Shown here one piece after another: positions 18,423 to 27,319 of a DNA stretch of 56,822 nucleotides (its first letter is position 1; every line of letters begins with the position of its first letter). Both the position numbers and the translations under genes were made by a program. The notes under the pieces were generated by a model that was given only the letters and a program-made list of their open reading frames with translations, was not told the origin of the DNA and ran no database searches. This DNA comes from CAYUUR01 sp052034685 (lineage in GTDB: Bacteria > Patescibacteriota > Saccharimonadia > Saccharimonadales > CAYUUR01): assembly GCA_052034685.1 (NCBI GenBank), contig JBPOIH010000006.1, positions 1-56,822 on the forward strand, written 5' to 3'.

Positions 18423-20813
18423 CTAGTTAAGATTTGAGCCAGTGGGTAAGCTTTCTAGGAAGCCGCTACTGACACTGGTGATGTTCGATGTACTATAACC
18501 ACGACTAGAGAGCGCTGCCCGGCTCGTTAGCCAGCGCTTCTGACCATTACTGACCTCATAGACCTTCGGGTCTCGAGGCGCTTGAATAACTCGAGTGAGT
18601 GGATCTATCGTTTCGTAACGCGTTAACGCATTATCACTAAAAAGTATGATACTTGAAAGAGGCGCATTATAGACACCAGATGCACGCATTTCTTCTGGAA
18701 CCGGTCGCTTTACGTTACCTGTCTGAACAAGCCAGACATCACTATTCGAGTCTTTCACCATAAAGCCGAGTTTGCCTGCATAGAGATAATTAGAGACGTT
18801 TGAAGGTGTGTAGTTCCTTACGGCGCTACTGCTTAAGCCAAAGTCTTTAAACACAGCCGGAGAGGCGACATGGACATAGTTACCCGTGTCGTTTACGAGC
18901 TGTACTTTCGGATCGTTATTTATCTTGAACAGCGAACCAAGCGATAGTATCTTTTTACCAGAGTCAGGGAACAATCGCGCTGTTGAATCGTTAATGCTTA
19001 TCGTATCAGCAATATCGAATCCCTTATCGGTGACTGCGGCTGGGCTTGTCAGGTGACTGCGCTGACCATCCTCAATTACGTACACTTCAGCATTGTCGTT
19101 GATGCGTACGATTCTACGGAATGTCTTAATAGTCGGAGCCTCACTAAGGAGGGCGTTTGAAACAAGCTCAAAGGAATCGCTCGTTAAGTTTAGTTCAGCC
19201 AGGTCACCACTGCCGACAAGGTAGCGTTGTCGTTGATCAAAAATAAACAGTTGGCCGGAGCCATTCTTGGCAAGCTTGGTTACTGGGTTGCCACTAGCAG
19301 GAAGTTGATTTATAACCGAAGCGGGCGCTCCGTATTCAACACTCAGGCCGAGATCATTAACTGTTTGTGCTGCAATGTCTTGGCGTGCAGAACCGTCCCA
19401 GTACACATACGAAACTTTGTCCTGGCGCTTCAAGACTTTGTTTGCCGTCAGTATAGGAGCGCCGGAAGGGACACTGTTAATCACCGGGTCGCTCAGTGTG
19501 ACTGTGTCCAGAGAGTTGTACGCCGGTGATCCACTCGCGTAAGCTTCAGGATTAATGATATGGCGTCTCTTGCCATTATCTACATAGAAGACGGTGCCGC
19601 CGCTGCTACGCGCAACTTGTTGCATGGTTTCTGATGTTTTGAAGTATAGCTTGGTGCTTTGCGGTAGCAAGGCCTCTTGGCCGACATCTTTTCCGTATTC
19701 TTGCAAGAGGCTGCGGCTCGTGTAGTGGTGCATGTTGCCGCTACTCATTTGATAAATTTCACTACCTTCAAATCGTGCAATATGAGGTAGTTCGCCAGAG
19801 AAGGTTCTGCCCGAAACATAGCTCCACTTCACACCCATCACACGGGTGACTGATCGTCCCCAGCCATACGCATCCAGTGTTTCGGACGATGGAATGTGAT
19901 AGTAGTTATTGTCTGAGCCGAGAACATAGACGGCATCCTCGGTGCCAAATCGGAAGAATGGGGTACCAGTAGTTGGCCCAAACCAGTCGTTATACATGCG
20001 CCAAAAATTGCGGTTCCCGTATGCACTACATGAATTCCCGCTCCCATATAAATTACTCAGAGCAGCACTGTTTGGCTGGTAAGGGGTGTAATTGTAGAGT
20101 CCAGCCGTAGCCTGGTTTTCGACATAGACATTTGATCCGCCACAAGAAGAGACGGGATTATACTGAATGAAGTTATTTCTTCCAGCCCGGAAGTTAAAGT
20201 ATGTTGGGTCAGCACCGTAACGCTTGAATTGACGTGCAGCGTTATAGACCTGATTAAAGAAACCATAGTATTCAGAGTCACATGGCGCGGTATCAGGGCA
20301 GCCATAACCAGTGGCGCTCCTATATTGGATTGGCCATGGCCAATCGTCAGTGATTAGGCTTTGCTCTTTTTGTAAAAGCACGATGAGTGCTTTCTGGCTA
20401 ACACCACAAGCTCGTGAGACGTCGTCAATAATGAGGGCTGCAGAACGACTTGTGCGTGCGCTGAGTGCGCCACAAAGTCCTGATTCTCCTGCTCGTGACG
20501 GTGTATTCTGACGGTAATCTTTTAGGCAGGTAAATGGTGGCGAAACACCCTTGGTTGCAGCGTAAGCTCTCCGAGTAGTACTTCCATAAGCTTTATCTCC
20601 TTGTGTGTCGCATTCAGGAACCTTAGAGTTCAAGAAGGCCTGTACTTCAGTAGCAGACATAGTCGCCCCATTGAAGAATAGCGCGTCATCAATAATGCGC
20701 CCTGCTTTAAAATCGCTGCCGGAAAGCGCGCTAGCCGGTTGAGGCGCAAAAGCACCAATCATTGAAGATAGAGTCAGGATGACAAGTGATAATAATGAGA
20801 GTTTCTTGCTCAT
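18423..20813 (-). CDS. Secreted protein with Cys-rich lysozyme-like domain and beta-propeller-like repeats
   Basis: 796 residues. A signal peptide (residues 1-30, hydrophobic core, ASA cut site) is clear. Residues about 31-285 are Cys-rich (PECD, TCLKD, GLCGA, ACGVS, YGCPDTAPCD, SSCGG, NSCSAYG), with LIVLLQKEQSLITDDWPWPI and YYGFFNQVYNAARQFKRYG. The lone Glu in QKEQSL recalls lysozyme-fold cell-wall enzymes, which is a guess. From about 286 to the end, seven or more repeats of 40-80 residues follow the pattern 'V-Y-x-I-x-D/N-G-x-R/K-R-H-I/L-x-S-P-x-A', as in VYVIEDGQRSHLTSPAAV and VFYVDNGKRRHIINPEAY, a likely beta-propeller. It follows the 20818-21366 gene after four bases. A surface role is likely. 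Confidence 0.75.
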   Translation of the reverse strand: MSKKLSLLSLVILTLSSMIGAFAPQPASALSGSDFKAGRIIDDALFFNGATMSATEVQAFLNSKVPECDTQGDKAYGSTTRRAYAATKGVSPPFTCLKDYRQNTPSRAGESGLCGALSARTSRSAALIIDDVSRACGVSQKALIVLLQKEQSLITDDWPWPIQYRSATGYGCPDTAPCDSEYYGFFNQVYNAARQFKRYGADPTYFNFRAGRNNFIQYNPVSSCGGSNVYVENQATAGLYNYTPYQPNSAALSNLYGSGNSCSAYGNRNFWRMYNDWFGPTTGTPFFRFGTEDAVYVLGSDNNYYHIPSSETLDAYGWGRSVTRVMGVKWSYVSGRTFSGELPHIARFEGSEIYQMSSGNMHHYTSRSLLQEYGKDVGQEALLPQSTKLYFKTSETMQQVARSSGGTVFYVDNGKRRHIINPEAYASGSPAYNSLDTVTLSDPVINSVPSGAPILTANKVLKRQDKVSYVYWDGSARQDIAAQTVNDLGLSVEYGAPASVINQLPASGNPVTKLAKNGSGQLFIFDQRQRYLVGSGDLAELNLTSDSFELVSNALLSEAPTIKTFRRIVRINDNAEVYVIEDGQRSHLTSPAAVTDKGFDIADTISINDSTARLFPDSGKKILSLGSLFKINNDPKVQLVNDTGNYVHVASPAVFKDFGLSSSAVRNYTPSNVSNYLYAGKLGFMVKDSNSDVWLVQTGNVKRPVPEEMRASGVYNAPLSSIILFSDNALTRYETIDPLTRVIQAPRDPKVYEVSNGQKRWLTSRAALSSRGYSTSNITSVSSGFLESLPTGSNLN

Positions 20814-20817
20814 GGTT

Positions 20818-21366
20818 TTATTCTACCTTAACAACAATGGCAGACGAACTACCTTGTGATTTTGATGAGCTATAAGAGAGAACTGCTTTCCAGTCCCCGG
20901 CAGTAAGTGAACTGAACTTAATCGTCATGAGTCCACAAGTAGTATCTTGTGCATTAGCAAGCGCGGTTCTTTTGGTAGAAACTGATTTTCCACCCTTCGT
21001 TAAAGTGAGTGTACAGGTACCGTCCGATTCAATAACACCGGCGACTCTGCCATTTGCTTCAAAGTCAGTGCCGGGCGATTCCTGACCCCAGTATGTAATG
21101 ATTGGGCTGACATTCTTCTTTGTATCAGGCGCCGTGGGTTCTGTTTGGTTGGACTGGTTTTCTGCCTCAGTCTGTTTTATAACCTCTTCTTTATTCTGTT
21201 CTGTTTCTTGCACTTCTTGTTCAGTAGGTGGGTCGTAATTAATATCGTCGGTACCGCGTTCGTCAGGGTTATATATGAACAACCACCATACCAGGATCCC
21301 TACAATCAATGTAGTAATCAGAGTGATAATTAACAGTAGTTTTTTGCGATTTTTATTTTGCTGCAT
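20818..21366 (-). CDS. Membrane-anchored extracellular protein with Ig-like domain
   Basis: 182 residues from the ATG at 21366. One N-terminal membrane helix (LLLIITLITTLIVGILVWWL, about 11-30) is followed by an acidic Glu/Gln/Thr-rich linker (about 35-80) and a beta-rich C-terminal domain with two cysteines (DGTCTLTLTKGG and DTTCGLMTIKF) that could form a disulfide, as in Ig-like folds. The six-base-earlier in-frame ATG is less likely because the promoter at 21375-21383 places the mRNA start at or beside 21366. It heads a two-gene unit with the large secreted repeat protein, so the two may work together on the cell surface. No precise function can be read. Confidence 0.7.
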   Translation of the reverse strand: MQQNKNRKKLLLIITLITTLIVGILVWWLFIYNPDERGTDDINYDPPTEQEVQETEQNKEEVIKQTEAENQSNQTEPTAPDTKKNVSPIITYWGQESPGTDFEANGRVAGVIESDGTCTLTLTKGGKSVSTKRTALANAQDTTCGLMTIKFSSLTAGDWKAVLSYSSSKSQGSSSAIVVKVE

Positions 21367-21374
21367 CCGATACA

Positions 21375-21383
21375 ATTATAGCA
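21375..21383 (-). promoter_or_regulatory. Perfect extended -10 promoter, predicted leaderless start
   Basis: On the minus strand TGC-TATAAT matches the extended -10 consensus exactly. It ends eight bases before the ATG at 21366, and there is no Shine-Dalgarno sequence between them. Confidence 0.7.
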
Positions 21384-21441
21384 TAAACGGTCAAGCTTAT
21401 AGCCTGAAGCAGGCAATAATAGCATCCTTTTACAAGCCATG

Positions 21442-21450
21442 TGATAGGGT
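21442..21450 (+). promoter_or_regulatory. Extended -10 promoter, predicted leaderless start
   Basis: TGA-TAGGGT ends eight bases before the ATG at 21459. This favours that ATG over the in-frame ATG at 21453, which would lie upstream of or at the mRNA 5' end. Confidence 0.5.
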
Positions 21451-21458
21451 AGATGTAT

Positions 21459-22523
21459 ATGAAGAAGGTAGCGGTCGTCACCTGTTATAAGCAGCCTGAT
21501 TACGTTCGGGCGGTTGTCCTGCGGCAGGCAATCGCTCATTTGTCAGGAGTAGAACTTCACGTGGTTAAGAATACGCACCTCTCTGTGCTGCGGTATTTTG
21601 AAGTGCTGTGGCGCGTTGCAAAGCTACGATTGCTCAGTAATCCAGACACCTACATTATCACCTTCCGAGGGTATGAGATCCTGCCATTTATGCGTCTACT
21701 TTGTCTTGGCAAACGACTTATCTACGACGAACTAGTTAACCCTATTGCCTGGGCAACCCGAGAGCACGGCAAGCTGCCGTCAACTGGAGTATTAAGTTGG
21801 GTTGGCAGACAACTATACAAACTGACACTCGCTGGAAATGTTCAGATACTTGCTGATACGCCACAACACGCTGCCTACAGCGCAAAGGTAACTGGATTGC
21901 CACTGGGTCGCTTCACGGTTGTGCCTGTTGGAACAGATGAAGCTACGTTTAAACTGCCCACAAAGAAACAAACAGTAAGTCGGTCTGGGTTCAAGGTGTT
22001 TTACTATGGCAATATGTTACCTCTTCATGGGATTGGGTATGTATGTCAGGCAGCCGAGATACTCGCAAAACGAGGTAAAGATATTGAGTTTGTGCTGGTT
22101 GGTGGCGGCGTGGAAACAGAACATACAATTAAGCAATCAGTAGAAAAAGGCGCTTTGATTACGTACGAACGATGGGTGGATTATAAGAAGCTCACTAACT
22201 ACATATACCAGAGTAGTGTTTGCTTGGGTGGTCCGTTTGGTGTCACCGAGCAATCAGCTGTCGTGGTCACCGGCAAGGCATACCAATTTATAGCTTGTGG
22301 CGCGCCAACTGTTGTCGGTGAGATACCAGATCAAACCTTGTTCAAAGACAAAGATAATTGCCTTCTAGTAAAACGGGGTAGTGCCAAGTCGATTGCCGAT
22401 GCGCTTCTCTGGGCTTATGAGCATCCAAAACAACTGCAATTGATTGGGCAGTCTGGCCGTAAGTTATATGAAAAGCACTTCACCTCATCACAGATTGCTA
22501 AGATTCTCGAGCCACTTATTTAG
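21459..22523 (+). CDS. Glycosyltransferase family 4 (GT-B)
   Basis: 354 residues. The N-terminal domain is short and of the two-Rossmann type (KKVAVVTCYKQPDYVRAVVL; YIITFRGYEILPFMRLL). The C-terminal half has FKVFYYGNMLPLHGIGYVCQ, IEFVLVGGGVE and GVTEQSAVVVTGKAYQFIAC, where the usual E-x7-E is replaced by a weaker TEQ...GKAYQF. DELVNPIAW resembles the acceptor loop of membrane-bound mannosyl- or glucosyl-transferases. It probably adds a sugar to a lipid acceptor. It overlaps the end of the flippase-like gene on the other strand by eight bases. The substrate is unknown. Confidence 0.8.
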   Translation: MKKVAVVTCYKQPDYVRAVVLRQAIAHLSGVELHVVKNTHLSVLRYFEVLWRVAKLRLLSNPDTYIITFRGYEILPFMRLLCLGKRLIYDELVNPIAWATREHGKLPSTGVLSWVGRQLYKLTLAGNVQILADTPQHAAYSAKVTGLPLGRFTVVPVGTDEATFKLPTKKQTVSRSGFKVFYYGNMLPLHGIGYVCQAAEILAKRGKDIEFVLVGGGVETEHTIKQSVEKGALITYERWVDYKKLTNYIYQSSVCLGGPFGVTEQSAVVVTGKAYQFIACGAPTVVGEIPDQTLFKDKDNCLLVKRGSAKSIADALLWAYEHPKQLQLIGQSGRKLYEKHFTSSQIAKILEPLI

Positions 22524-23382
22524 CAGTACGCAGGCGCTTGTTGAGGTGCATGCCAGACGAGACCAAGAACAATATACCCAAGAACACGATATATATCGCC
22601 CGATCAAGCAAGCTTGCGCTAACAATATTTTCAGTAGGAATACCGTGTAGCGATTGAGAAAGATATAGGAACGACTCGCGAATACCAATCGCACCAGGTG
22701 TAAAGGAAACAAAAAGCGCGAAGTTAGCGCTACCTGCGTAGATCAGCGTAGAGGAAAGGGAAGGTTGATATCCTGTGGCTCGCAACTCAATGTAGTAAAT
22801 AAGAGCGACAATCGATAGTTGCACTAAAGTGACTACGCCAATGATCAGGCCGTTTTTGATGAGGCTGGTAATTTCGTACTTCCGAAACACAAATGCCGCA
22901 CAGCCTGCAAGCGCCACCAGTAAGGCAAGGGTAATGTACGGTTTAATCGTTCCAAACATCATAGCCAAGCTGATAGCAGCAAATGAACCATAATATAGCA
23001 TTGTTGCTAATGTATAACCCTTGATGCTTAGACCAATTTTTTTCTTAAGGTAGACAGCACGAAAGCCAGGGCCGCTCTGGAGCGGTCCAAAGAAATTGAC
23101 TAGTGTTGAATAGATGGTGAGCATTAAGCTGTCCATGGCTGGATATTGCTTGTCATTCATGGCAATAGTAACCACCGTGACGAGGAAATTAGTAAAAAGC
23201 ATCAGTCCATACAGAACGAGTATTAGTGGAATGATGTATAAAGGCGCGGATTTGAGTGGCTCGAGTGCATCTGGGTTTGCCCGCAAGTATGCGTAGAAAG
23301 CCCCGATGGTTAGCAGAATAATTACGCCACCAATATACTTACGACCTGACTTAAGCAGGTTTAGGAGTTTTTCTTTTGACAT
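22516..23382 (-). CDS. Lysylphosphatidylglycerol-synthase-TM-type (UPF0104) membrane protein
   Basis: 288 residues with about seven hydrophobic helices. The family marks are visible: LVNFFGPLQSGPGFRAVYLKKKIGLS near the middle and FVSFTPGAIGIRESFLYLSQ near the C-terminus, the GxxGxRE box of the LPG_synthase_TM / AglD flippase-like family. Such proteins are thought to move or handle polyprenyl- or lipid-linked groups in the membrane. Here it closes a DPM1-like GT2/methyltransferase unit, which supports a role with polyprenyl-phosphate sugars. The start overlaps the methyltransferase gene by 22 bases. The biochemical activity is not known. Confidence 0.82.
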   Translation of the reverse strand: MSKEKLLNLLKSGRKYIGGVIILLTIGAFYAYLRANPDALEPLKSAPLYIIPLILVLYGLMLFTNFLVTVVTIAMNDKQYPAMDSLMLTIYSTLVNFFGPLQSGPGFRAVYLKKKIGLSIKGYTLATMLYYGSFAAISLAMMFGTIKPYITLALLVALAGCAAFVFRKYEITSLIKNGLIIGVVTLVQLSIVALIYYIELRATGYQPSLSSTLIYAGSANFALFVSFTPGAIGIRESFLYLSQSLHGIPTENIVSASLLDRAIYIVFLGILFLVSSGMHLNKRLRTAK

Positions 23383-24128
23383 AGCACAAGGTACCCCTCT
23401 GAGAGGTTGTGTTTGTTGAATGCTCGACTGACATGATAGAACGGCTTCAAAGCAATCTCGGCATCAATCTTTGAGACAACCGCTGGCATTTTTATTGGGT
23501 TAATACCACTTTCCTTAGAGCGATCCTTCATTGATGACTGCTTGTTCTTTTTGAGCTTCAGATTAAAAAAAGTCTTTCGGGCAATGCGAACCATGTCTGT
23601 GAACGGGTAGCCATAGTTAACAAATCGTATAATCTCCAAATTATTGGCGGCAAGCATCTTCTGTAATTGGTGTTTCTCGTAGCGACGAAAATGTCCGACA
23701 GCTTCGTCCGACGCATCATACAATTTTTGCTTGGCTGGGACAGAAATAAGGACATATTTTTTGCTGTAAGTTACGAGTTCTTTGAGTAGCTGTTTGTCGT
23801 TTTTGATATGCTCCAAAACTTCAAAGCAAGACACAAGATCAAACTGTTGCCCAGTTACGTTCTCTAATCCGCCGAGCTTGAACTGCAATTGGCTTTTCTT
23901 GATACCACGACTTTTACGTATGCCTTCGGCGACTTCAATAGCGTTCTCGGAAAAATCGAGCGCTGTGCCTTTGTAGCCGCGCTCAGCAAGTGTGCACGCT
24001 AGTTCACCAGCACCGCAACCAACATCAAGAAATGTCTTTATATCATTCTGTTTGGCCAAGAAAGCCAAGATATTGAGTTTACGGAATACATAGCGCGGTG
24101 CTTTATAAAATGCAGTGGTTTGGGTCAT
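23361..24128 (-). CDS. SAM-dependent class I methyltransferase
   Basis: 255 residues. Motif I is FLDVGCGAGELACTLAERGY, then ALDFSENAIEVAEGI (SAM ribose acid) and FDLVSCFEVLEHIKNDKQLL (motif IV, with the EVLEH box of UbiG/BioC-like enzymes). VLISVPAKQKLYDASDEAVG and HFRRYEKHQLQKML belong to a group often next to DPM1-like GT2 genes in lipid-linked sugar pathways. It lies seven bases after the GT2 gene, so it is presumably cotranscribed. Substrate unknown; a lipid-linked sugar is a reasonable guess. Confidence 0.85.
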   Translation of the reverse strand: MTQTTAFYKAPRYVFRKLNILAFLAKQNDIKTFLDVGCGAGELACTLAERGYKGTALDFSENAIEVAEGIRKSRGIKKSQLQFKLGGLENVTGQQFDLVSCFEVLEHIKNDKQLLKELVTYSKKYVLISVPAKQKLYDASDEAVGHFRRYEKHQLQKMLAANNLEIIRFVNYGYPFTDMVRIARKTFFNLKLKKNKQSSMKDRSKESGINPIKMPAVVSKIDAEIALKPFYHVSRAFNKHNLSEGYLVLCQKKNS

Positions 24129-24135
24129 ATCTGTC

Positions 24136-25080
24136 CTATTTATCTTTAAATTCTATTCTTTTGATTCGCTCTAAACTATCCTCAAGCAAGGTTCTGTTTG
24201 TGTGAGTGAGGTCAGCAATGACAGTGAGTGCAAAGGCAATCATTGATGAAAATATCAGCACAGAACCGAGCAGCAAAGACTGTATATGATCGCCACGATC
24301 GCCCGTAAGGTAAATTATGCCGTAACGAACGAACGGTAGCAATCCGGCAATCAGCAGCACAGCCCCGAGCGATATGAATATCAAGTGGGGACGATACATT
24401 ATGTAACTGCGGACAATTGCCGATCCAGATTTATACATGTGCTGCCACATGTTTTTGAACAAGCGCGATTCGCGCGTCTTCGCATTGGTGGTAACTCTAA
24501 TGCTTTCAATGGGAATGCGCTTGTTACCAGCCTGAATGATCGTTTCCATACAGTAGCTAAATTGTGTGACGATGTTTATTCTGAGAAGAGCTTCTTTGGA
24601 GTAGGCGCGGAAACCACTGGCTGCATCCGGCAGGTTGGTGCCGGCAGCTTTATTGACGACTGAACTGCCCACTCGCTGAAAGAATTTTTTGACAGGAGAG
24701 AAATGCTCAATTGTTTGCGTTTGACGGTCGCCAATGACAATCTCTGCTTTGCCATCAAGTATTGGCTTAACAAGTTCACCAATCAATTCCTGAGGGTATT
24801 GATTGTCGCCGTCAGTATTCACCACAATATCCGCACCAATCCCTAAGGCATAATCTACGCCATCGCGAAATGAACGAGCCAAGCCCATATTCTTTTTGTG
24901 CCGCACAAAATGCTTCACGCCATGCTTCTTGGCAACCTCAATTGTCTTGTCGGTCGAGCCATCATCGATTATGAGTATCTCGACACTATCAACACCAGCA
25001 ATCTTTTTAGGGATTGTTTTGAGAACGAGTCCCAATGTTGCCTCTTCATTCAAACACGGTATTTGTACAACTACCTTCAT
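24136..25080 (-). CDS. GT2 polyprenyl-phosphate glycosyltransferase (DPM1/DPMS-like) with C-terminal membrane anchor
   Basis: 314 residues. GT-A domain: VVVQIPCLNEEATLGLVLKT, ILIIDDGSTDKTIEVAKKHG, ADIVVNTDGDNQYPQELIGE (DxD as DGD near residue 90), and a typical PDAASGFRAYSKEALLRIN. Two C-terminal hydrophobic helices (LIFISLGAVLLIAGLLPF and a second at about 270-290) anchor it. Family role: transfer of a hexose to undecaprenyl phosphate on the inner face of the membrane, giving the donor for GT-C enzymes such as those at 15485-18368. The start overlaps the stop of the dehydrogenase gene as ATGA. The donor sugar is not determined. Confidence 0.88.
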   Translation of the reverse strand: MKVVVQIPCLNEEATLGLVLKTIPKKIAGVDSVEILIIDDGSTDKTIEVAKKHGVKHFVRHKKNMGLARSFRDGVDYALGIGADIVVNTDGDNQYPQELIGELVKPILDGKAEIVIGDRQTQTIEHFSPVKKFFQRVGSSVVNKAAGTNLPDAASGFRAYSKEALLRINIVTQFSYCMETIIQAGNKRIPIESIRVTTNAKTRESRLFKNMWQHMYKSGSAIVRSYIMYRPHLIFISLGAVLLIAGLLPFVRYGIIYLTGDRGDHIQSLLLGSVLIFSSMIAFALTVIADLTHTNRTLLEDSLERIKRIEFKDK

Positions 25081-26450
25081 GATATTTTGTCTCCATTCCT
25101 TCCGACTCCGATATACTGTAATCCACTTTTCACGACTTTACCAACGTCAAAACCATTCACGCAGTCGACAAGTAAACTTCCAGACATGCTAGCTCGCAAT
25201 CCAGTGAGGTCGTAGGTTAGGAACTCCGGCCACTCAGTCGTCACAAACACAGCGTCGGCCGAATCAATAGCCTCAGCAGCCGAATCGCATAAGGCAATAT
25301 TCTTTCGTAGATCGTCCTGTGCTTCGTCGTTTGCCTTTGGGTCGTAAGCGTGTACAACTGCTCCGTTTTTATCAAGAATGTTGGCTATTTTGACACCCGG
25401 AGAACGCCGCGCATCGCTTGTGCCAGCCTTGAATGCGAGGCCGAGCACGGCTACTTTCTTGCCACGCAGTGAGCCGAGAGATTGCTGTGCCTTATTGGCG
25501 ATATAGCCGGCCATTGAGTCATTTATATCAGAGGCTGCCGTCATGATTGGCATATCAACGCCATAGTTTTCGGCACTGCTAATTAGTCCGCTGACATCCT
25601 TCGGGAAACAACCGCCACCGTAGCCACGCCCAGCGTTTAGGAAGGCTCGCCCGATTCGACGGTCCGCACCCACAGCATCCATGATCTCGTTGATGTCTGC
25701 ACCGGCTTGATCGGCAAGTTTAGCGATGTTATTGGCAAATGATATTTTTAGAGCCAGAAAAGCATTGGCGGTGACTTTGACAAGTTCGGCGCCGTTGAGG
25801 TTTGTCTCGGTATAGACTCCGTCCGTATAGCCTTCCTTGATACCGGCTTGCTTAGCAAGATTATTTCGGTGTTTTGCCATGGTTCTATATAAACTCAGGA
25901 CGCGTTGGTTAGCCTCAATATCTTCACCCCCAACAACTACCCGATCAAAGTATAAGGAGTCAAACAAGGCGGTTCCTTCTCGCAAAAATTCCGGATTTGA
26001 AACGTATGAAAACTCTGAGATATGTTCTTGCATGGCTGCAATGACTTGAGCGCCAGTTCCTACCGGAACGGTGCTTTTCTGTACGTATACACTCCCAGGC
26101 TGCATCAGCTTGGCCGAACTTCTAGCGGCACTATATACATACGTTAGGTTGGAACTACCATCAGGATTATCGGGTGTGCCAACACAAGAGAAAATAATCT
26201 GACTTTCGGCGATGGCAGTTTCGTATCTGTCAGTTGGCAGGAGGCGCTTACTGTCAACCGCATGTTTTATTAAGGTATTAATACCTTCTTCATAGAAGAA
26301 TGAACGACCTTGTTTGATTGTTTTGAGTCGTTCGGGATTGATTTCGATCAAATGCACTTTGTAACCAAGGTTAGAAAAAATTGCTGCCGTCGATAGTCCT
26401 ACGAAGCCGGCACCGATTATAGTAATTGTCTCATCCTTCTTTTTGCTCAT
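25077..26450 (-). CDS. ugd: UDP-glucose/GDP-mannose 6-dehydrogenase family
   Basis: 457 residues with the three domains of the family. ITIIGAGFVGLSTAAIFSNL is the NAD-binding GxGxxG. ISFANNIAKLADQAGADINE is the central helix region. GYGGGCFPKDVSGLIS holds the catalytic Cys in the G-G-x-C-F/L-P-K-D signature. A C-terminal UDP-binding part has VLGLAFKAGTSDARRSPGVK. It performs two NAD-dependent oxidations of a nucleotide sugar to the uronic acid. UDP-glucose dehydrogenase is most common, but GDP-mannose or UDP-N-acetylmannosamine cannot be excluded without alignment. It lies between rmlA and the DPM1-like gene with four-base ATGA overlaps on both sides. Confidence 0.9.
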   Translation of the reverse strand: MSKKKDETITIIGAGFVGLSTAAIFSNLGYKVHLIEINPERLKTIKQGRSFFYEEGINTLIKHAVDSKRLLPTDRYETAIAESQIIFSCVGTPDNPDGSSNLTYVYSAARSSAKLMQPGSVYVQKSTVPVGTGAQVIAAMQEHISEFSYVSNPEFLREGTALFDSLYFDRVVVGGEDIEANQRVLSLYRTMAKHRNNLAKQAGIKEGYTDGVYTETNLNGAELVKVTANAFLALKISFANNIAKLADQAGADINEIMDAVGADRRIGRAFLNAGRGYGGGCFPKDVSGLISSAENYGVDMPIMTAASDINDSMAGYIANKAQQSLGSLRGKKVAVLGLAFKAGTSDARRSPGVKIANILDKNGAVVHAYDPKANDEAQDDLRKNIALCDSAAEAIDSADAVFVTTEWPEFLTYDLTGLRASMSGSLLVDCVNGFDVGKVVKSGLQYIGVGRNGDKIS

Positions 26451-27319
26451 GATGTCTTACCCTCCATTAGTTCGTGAAGGTATTTGCCGTAACCACTTTT
26501 TTTGAGCGGTTCAGCGAGTTGAGCAAGTTGTTTTGTGCTGATAAAACCTTGGCGATAAGCTGCTTCTTCAATACAGCCAATTTTGATGCCCTGGCGCTCC
26601 TCGATTACTTGTACAAAATGTGAGGCTTGCATCATAGAATCGTGCGTGCCCGTATCCAGCCAGGCTGTTCCACGGTCAAGCAAACAGACTTTTAGTTGAC
26701 CTTTCTGCAAGTATGCATCCAGAACGGACGTAATCTCTATCTCGCCGCGCTCACTGGGCTGGACGTGTTTGGCAATTTCTACTACTTGGTTGTCACAAAA
26801 GTACAGGCCAGAGTTGGCAAAGTTTGACTTTGGCTTTGCTGGCTTTTCCTCGATCGATAAAACTCGCATATTTTTATCAAATTCATATACGCCGTAGCGC
26901 TCAGGGTCAGCAACTTGCGCTGCAAAACCAACCGCTCCGTCAACATCAACGTATTCTTTCAGTTGCTGATCCATCTGGGTTCCATAAAAGATATTATCGC
27001 CAAGTATCATGGCAACTTTGTCGCTGCCAATAAAGTCAGCGCCTACTATGAAAGCGTCAGCCAAACCGCGCGGCTTGTCCTGAACTTTATAAGTAAAGTC
27101 GCAGCCAAATTGTTTCCCGCTGCCTAAGAGCTGCTCAAAGCGCGGTAAGTCCTGAGGTGTAGAAATAACTAGAATCTCCCTGATGCCTGCGCTAATCAAT
27201 GTTGCGAGCGGGTAATATATCATTGGTTTGTCATAAATAGGGATCAGCTGCTTACTTACTGCAAGCGTGATTGGGTATAGCCGTGTACCAGAGCCGCCCG
27301 CCAGAATTATTCCTTTCAT
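26447..27319 (-). CDS. rmlA: Glucose-1-phosphate thymidylyltransferase
   Basis: 290 residues, the standard RmlA/RfbA length. Starts MKGIILAGGSGTRLYPITLA (nucleotide-binding G-G-x-G-T-R-L), then KPMIYYPLATLISAGIREIL, MILGDNIFYG with the catalytic Asp, and FANSGLYFCDNQVVEIAKHV. It makes dTDP-glucose from glucose-1-phosphate and dTTP, the first step of dTDP-L-rhamnose synthesis. The other three enzymes lie just upstream in the same operon in the order B-C-D-A. RmlA is usually inhibited by dTDP-rhamnose. ATGA overlaps link it to its neighbours on both sides. Confidence 0.97.
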   Translation of the reverse strand: MKGIILAGGSGTRLYPITLAVSKQLIPIYDKPMIYYPLATLISAGIREILVISTPQDLPRFEQLLGSGKQFGCDFTYKVQDKPRGLADAFIVGADFIGSDKVAMILGDNIFYGTQMDQQLKEYVDVDGAVGFAAQVADPERYGVYEFDKNMRVLSIEEKPAKPKSNFANSGLYFCDNQVVEIAKHVQPSERGEIEITSVLDAYLQKGQLKVCLLDRGTAWLDTGTHDSMMQASHFVQVIEERQGIKIGCIEEAAYRQGFISTKQLAQLAEPLKKSGYGKYLHELMEGKTS

